From contig JAAGOF010000328.1 in NCBI GenBank assembly GCA_010645155.1, positions 25,596-89,595 on the forward strand: a DNA stretch of 64,000 nt, given 5' to 3'. Positions 59,201 to 64,000 of this stretch are shown here, one piece after another; position 1 is the stretch's first letter, and each line of letters begins with the position of its first letter. The translations under genes and the position numbers were made by a program. The notes under the pieces were generated by a model, which made no database searches, was not told the origin of the DNA, and worked only from the letters and a program-made list of their open reading frames with translations. The stretch comes from Tigriopus japonicus (lineage: Eukaryota > Arthropoda > Copepoda > Harpacticoida > Harpacticidae).

Positions 59201-62200
59201 TGCTGAATAACTGTTTCTGTGTTACAGAGGCAAAAAGGCCCCCTTTAATTGGCCATGATGCAAATTTGAGCGGTGCACCCAATTCATAGATCTATAGCAA
59301 ATGGAAGATGGCTCTTTAAATGTGACGAGGTTTCGTCACGTGAGAATAGAAGTTACTGAAGCTCAGACATTGATCCACTTGTGCAAAGAGTGTGACTAAA
59401 GCTTTATGGCAATCGTCCTTCCCAATCTACCTAAAAATGGACGAACCTCAACATAGGTACTCGTAGTAGCTCTTTGTCCTGAGGTAGTTGGTTCGGAAGA
59501 ACTTGCGTAGATTGGCTTCACTTTTTTAGCTTGGGGTTACAACAATTGCGAGCTTGTGTGCAGGTTTAGTCTGAAGAAAAAGACGTCTTCGCTCTCCCTC
59601 TCATTTTCTCGTGGTCTGTCGTCTGTTCTCATAAAGTAGACCTTAAAGATGGTCTCAAGTCACGAACATTGGGGAAAATTCGCTTAATTTCTCTATTAAG
59701 CTCAACAACCATGAGGATTTTAACCCATGGTCCAAAAGAAGCCAAAGGGGGAAATGTAGCAACATCAAGAAGACTCAATGACAAACCACGTGGTTTTGTA
59801 ATCAAGGATACATTTGCTACTCAGTGATGCGAGCTCTTTCCAGCCATAATTAGCTCGTTAACTGATAAGAATTGAGAAATCAAGGGAGCACTTTTGTAAC
59901 GGAGTTTCCCGGAAGTTTTGTATTTACTCACCTAGTACTGTTCAATGGGTTTTGTACATCCCTCCATTCAAATGGAGTTTTTCGCAAGCGATAATAACAA
60001 CATAGAAATACTTTACGACGAGCTATAATTGCTTGTCCCCACACATAGGTACGTATAAGAAAACCCCAAAATCATTCTGAAAGAAGTTTGGAAAGAAAAG
60101 GGTCTCTGTCTTTAACAAGAAGGCTTCACGATGGAAGAAAAAGAGTGTGGACGCACTCTACGATGATCATAATTTTCTTTTGTGAATGTTCAGCAGGCAT
60201 TTGTTTAGCCCAAAAAGCCATTCCACGATTCATACAACCAACGATGCAGCGATGGTATTTCGAAAGAGGTCAACCTCGTTTAATTGCTCTATGGAATTCT
60301 CAGCTCAGCTTCAAGGGCCATTTTTGAACCAGGCTTTTGAGTAGATTCCTAACCAAGTTTAGCCAAATCAAAATGGGGTTTATTTTAGAGATAGGCATGC
60401 TTCCAGATTGATTCTGTTTTTCAAACGAGATCAACAGTCAACAGATAAGAAGATTTCTTGCTATAGGGGCAATCTGAACCAATACTGGTAGTCGAATGAT
60501 CAAAAAATGCATTTGCGTGAATATCTCTCAATTAGCAATTATTCTCATTAAGTTTCACAAGTTTTTCTATCATATGCTTTTTCTGCCTGTTACGGGCGGT
60601 AATTATGACAATTATAAATTTTCCGATTCTCGAAGTGCTTCCTCCTCAAACTTCTCAACAATCCCCGCAAAGTTTGAGCCGAGTAGAAAAAAGCGGATCC
60701 AACCCAACATTTCTTCTCTCACATCACGGTAGTGGCAAAGTAAAAAAGAATCTACTTAAAAAGAATGTACTACACACTCTGCGGCGACGACCACGACGAC
60801 CATCCAAACCAAAAACCTTGGCACACCGATTCCAAATTTCACACTAAATTACACCCAACAAAAAAGTGAATTCAAATTAAGTCAACGTTTCCATTGCAAT
60901 GAACAAGGGCGTCTTCGATCGAAAAGGCGCGTTTCAGTGTTCAATGGCCAAAAAGTCCCTTGATGGATGCAAGAAACGACTCCAAATACGAGACAACTTA
61001 ACCCTTTCACTAACACGCTATAATTGTAGGTGCCCTTGAATCATTTGATTTAGTGCAAGTTGAAAGCTGGGTGGAGTATTTTTGCAAAAATGGCCAAATC
61101 AATCATAGAATGGCAACGCTGCCATTTCTCTGACTAATCCTAAGAACACCCTCGAATGAGGGAAAATGGCCTGTAATTGAGGGGGGACTTTTAAGTTCAT
61201 TAGATGGAAAACAAAAATGCATGGAACTCATTTTTTACATTCTCCCGATCTCTCTTCTGTCTATTTCATACAGGGAGTTGCAAGAGAGAAATTCTTTAGA
61301 AATTGAATTCCTGAACAAAGAATTGGCATCTCCAATTTGCCCCAATATCTAACTTCAGTCATGTACTAGGCCCTCTGGTTTGTTAGTTGATCATCTTGTT
61401 AGTTCACAATTTGAGTTTAGTCCAACAAAAAAAACACCTTCGGCCTGTCGAAGAAGACGGAAGATTCTAATGTTCTGCGACAGAGTTTCAATTCCTCAGA
61501 AATATGGTTGGAAACCGGTGATTAGGGCTGCTTGTCTACTGTAAACCAGTAAACTACTTGGATGGCTCATTTGAAGTACGAGGAAAGCGCGGATTGTATT
61601 GCATGTGGAAATGCCATAATGACACGCAATTGTCATTGACATGCACTAACTGGAGATCATCGTATTCCACTCATTTCAACGACCTAGGTGTGTATTTCTT
61701 CTTACCAAACAAAAAGAATCACCAGTAGACACATTTTTACGACCTTAAAATTCTTGAGAAGTGTCTGGAACGATTGATCGGCATGAGAACAATGGGCCCA
61801 TTCAACATTGACGTTCACTTCATCGATCTGGCAAGACTGACTTTCAGCAAACCAATCAGCTGACCCAAGTTTGGCAAGTGTGATAAAAAGTGGTTACTCG
61901 GAAAATTGAGCCAGTGGTGTGACTGGTGTCCTAGCACTTGAAATAGTTTGGAATATATGTGAATCTGACGTTCATCAAGGCTCAAGTTTCTCACGAATCC
62001 TTTCGTTCGACTCAAATTGTTGAGCTTGGGATTTAAATCAATGATTGAATCTCTAAATTTGTCGTTGACGCCTTCAAGTGGATAGACATTTCAATTTTCA
62101 CACATGGTTGACTTGGCTCCAATTAATGACCTCACCTGAGCTTGGAGACCAAATCACGCCAAGGGAGCCTTTGCTTGGCCATGAGATTCATTAATCTAAG

Positions 62201-63868
62201 ATCGCTTAAATGGCAATTCTTCCATCTTGGGAGACGTCGGCGGCCAAAGATTGGCCTGAAGCGACGTGCGCTCTAAATAACAAGATCTTGTTGGAGGAGT
62301 GGCCAAAGAGACGGTGAAAAAAAAAACTTGATATTTTATCAGTTCGGATATCAGCTCCAAGAAGAAGCTCAATTCATGAATTGACTAACAGGCTGAGTTT
62401 GAAACAAATAATGTCTTCTTCGTAGAAGGAATTTTCCTCCCGATCGCTCGATTGATCTGTCAAAATGGACTCATGATGGAGAGTGGCTGGAAAATTGGGA
62501 CAACATATATCTTGATTAAGAGCTAATTGGCGTGGAATGAACCGAAATGGAGAGAAAATCGCCGGGGCAAACTGATCGACCATGCAAACAAATGCGATAA
62601 AAATTCCCGTCTCCACCCGGACGAACTTTTGTGGTGTCGGGGAGATCCTGGAGGAATTTGTCGGGATCGACCTAATAGGGTCGATATTTGGTCACACTTG
62701 GCGGCCCGAAAACCCGACTTGTCAACCAGATAAGCCCTTTACCCAATGACAAGTTGGCATCTTGTTTCCAGGAGATTGGGTAATTTCTCCGCCTGGAAAG
62801 TGATAATGGCTTTCAGGCTGGTTGAGTTTTGCGGTGAAAGATGATTGACAGGGACTCTGGTTTCAAAGGTGGGAATTAAACCACCTAACTCGGTCTCCTA
62901 GTAAACCAGTAATTGCTTCCAATTTTGAGGGGGTGGTTGGCTGGGTGACTTAGATAACTCGTGAAAAGGTGGAGGAATGGTAGTTTGAGGAAGAATCGGT
63001 GCAATGAATTAACGATTGATTGGAACAAGTTGAATTCTCATCATCGTTGTCAAGGTTAGAATTGATTCACACAAGACAACTGTGATTCCTTCTCTTTTGT
63101 CTAACACTCAAGACAAAGCCCACTAATTTAACTGATTTAAAAGGGAACCTTGAATTATTCGAAATATTGGTTCTTTGGCGAGCAACTGGCGAGTACCGTT
63201 CGTCTTTTATGAGCAGATTTGGCTCTGTGACTCAATCATAATCATCATGTAGCATTTGCATGTGGTTACGTTAACCAAGCCACTAAATTAGGTTCCATGA
63301 TTTGCAAGAAAAAATACAGATGTATGGAAAAGAATATCCAGTTAGGCTTTTTGGCTCCCCACTCAAAGGCAACAAAGCAAACGAAGTCATGAAATCTAGG
63401 CTGATTAAATCTGATATTTCGCCTGCCACATACCCTTCACTCAGAATCTTTGTCACCAAAGACGCCAAACCGTGCTGCCCAACAAACATGTCAATCAAGT
63501 TCGTGAAAATGATATTCATAAAGCGGAGAACAGCTTGTCCGTGACTTACCTCTGGTGTGAAGATCACTCTGGACATTGAATGGCTCCAAAGTTGAGATGA
63601 ACCTCATGGGGATGTGAACCCGCAAGCCTGACTGTCCACAACCACCCGGTTGCTCGGTCCAGGGTTGAGAAGGCCAAGAGCCAAAGAGACTTTGAGTTCC
63701 CACGGAAATGTCGGGGTTGGAGACGAACTGAGAGAATCTCACTTTTCTCGTCCGTGATTGACATTGGTGTTGATTCCACGATTTGGGTAGATGCACCTCA
63801 ATGGACGCGATGTAACTCTGGTTCTCCGTCAATTCATGGAGACCATGGGAGGTCTCGTTGAGCAACAC
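50231..63868 (-). CDS. CLCA-family (calcium-activated chloride channel regulator) protein, 5' exon(s) not in view
   Basis: Four exons resolve, all joined by phase-1 GT-AG introns: 63868-63550, 54708-53116, 52285-52058 and 51462-50231, about 1,123 codons in view. Exon A encodes part of the CLCA_N region (IEVHLPKSW, PWTEQPGGCGQSGLRVHIP). Exon B begins at the peptidase motif, which reads REWCKYRYGVFPE instead of HEWAH...GVFDE. It continues with cysteine-rich linkers, a vWA domain from about residue 217 (YTIVLERTSVMD ... VILVTGSPRR) and a beta-sandwich region ending DGIYSAYFTEF. Exons C and D hold the fibronectin-III-like end (ELEWSAPGGDFDKGKA|DKYEIRC), one membrane helix (IIIGVISGLLLLILLVIFIV) and a ~260-aa Ser/Thr-rich cytoplasmic tail ending ESVV. 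Likely a type I membrane protein that modulates chloride channels. Self-cleavage is not expected because the zinc ligands are replaced. Confidence 0.92.
54709..63549. other. 8.8-kb CLCA intron, no gene inside
   Basis: It lies between the exon ending AGAG|GTAAGT (63550) and the exon after CTTCCTTCCAG (54708). Only simple repeats were noted: (GAT)n-type at 55874-55895 and a GA/CA tract at 56895-56915. No nested gene or full mobile element was recognised, in contrast to the repeat-filled left half of the window. Confidence 0.7.
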
Positions 63869-64000
63869 CTGAAAAATAGATCAATGAGGAATCCCTATTT
63901 AATGAGTCGCATTGAAACGGACGGTGGTCGTCATTTTCCGAGATGGTCGCAACGAACAAAATAGAACACGAACTACAAGGAATAATGGAGTGCACATTTC
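63869..64000. other. upstream of CLCA exon A
   Basis: Begins with the acceptor TATTTTTCAG of exon A on the minus strand. A short minus-strand frame starting MCTPLFLVVRVLFC near the edge looks signal-peptide-like, but no donor links it to exon A, so the true first exon may be beyond the window. Confidence 0.25.

Overview
This is an AT-rich, intron-bearing animal genome segment in a draft assembly, with runs of N at 11579-11666 and 27602-28235. Short GT-AG introns, divergent 7TM receptors, secreted C-type lectins, a CLCA-family gene and a load of jockey/CR1-like LINE, BEL/Pao, mariner, hAT and pogo-like debris fit an arthropod. I favour a crustacean, possibly a copepod. That is inference: no rRNA or mitochondrial marker is present.

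Five host genes can be supported, all on the minus strand. (1) 3958-7054: a complete seven-exon ACMSD gene (aminocarboxymuconate semialdehyde decarboxylase, kynurenine pathway), 347 aa, with its metal-binding residues intact. (2) 12335-13321 and (3) 28897-29889: two intronless, colinear paralogues of a divergent 7TM receptor-like family. (4) 18715-21565: a secreted C-type lectin with a signal-peptide exon and probably two lectin domains joined by phase-1 introns. (5) 50231-63868: a CLCA-family gene whose 3' exons encode about 1,120 residues; its first exon lies at or beyond the right edge. In this CLCA protein all three zinc ligands of the peptidase motif and the MIDAS of the vWA domain are substituted, and it carries a long cytoplasmic tail.

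Layout. 1-3360: two inverted-repeat elements, one with a LINE nested inside. 3900-7100: ACMSD, with a tRNA-derived SINE in one intron. 7750-12200: SINE, LINE fragments and a decayed GC-rich mariner. 12300-13300: 7TM gene 1. 15500-16800: pogo-like element joined to a LINE. 18700-21570: lectin gene. 22100-27150: a dense stack of nested elements, including an hAT element with an exact 8-bp target duplication and a pogo-like element inside a LINE. 28800-29900: 7TM gene 2. 32100-35400: LINE, long palindrome, BEL integrase and a LINE tail in series. 35400-50200: gene-poor, with scattered repeats. 50200-63900: CLCA.

The mobile elements interlock. One tRNA-Leu-like SINE family (SINE-B) ends in the same 3' tail as the resident LINE family, which suggests that the LINE machinery mobilised it. 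Nested insertions (hAT holding a LINE and a SINE-B; pogo in LINE; SINE-B in another repeat with a 7-bp duplication; LINE in a TIR element) give a relative insertion history. The most distinctive protein-level observations are the metal-site-less CLCA protein and the orphan 7TM pair with a strongly conserved cytoplasmic tail.
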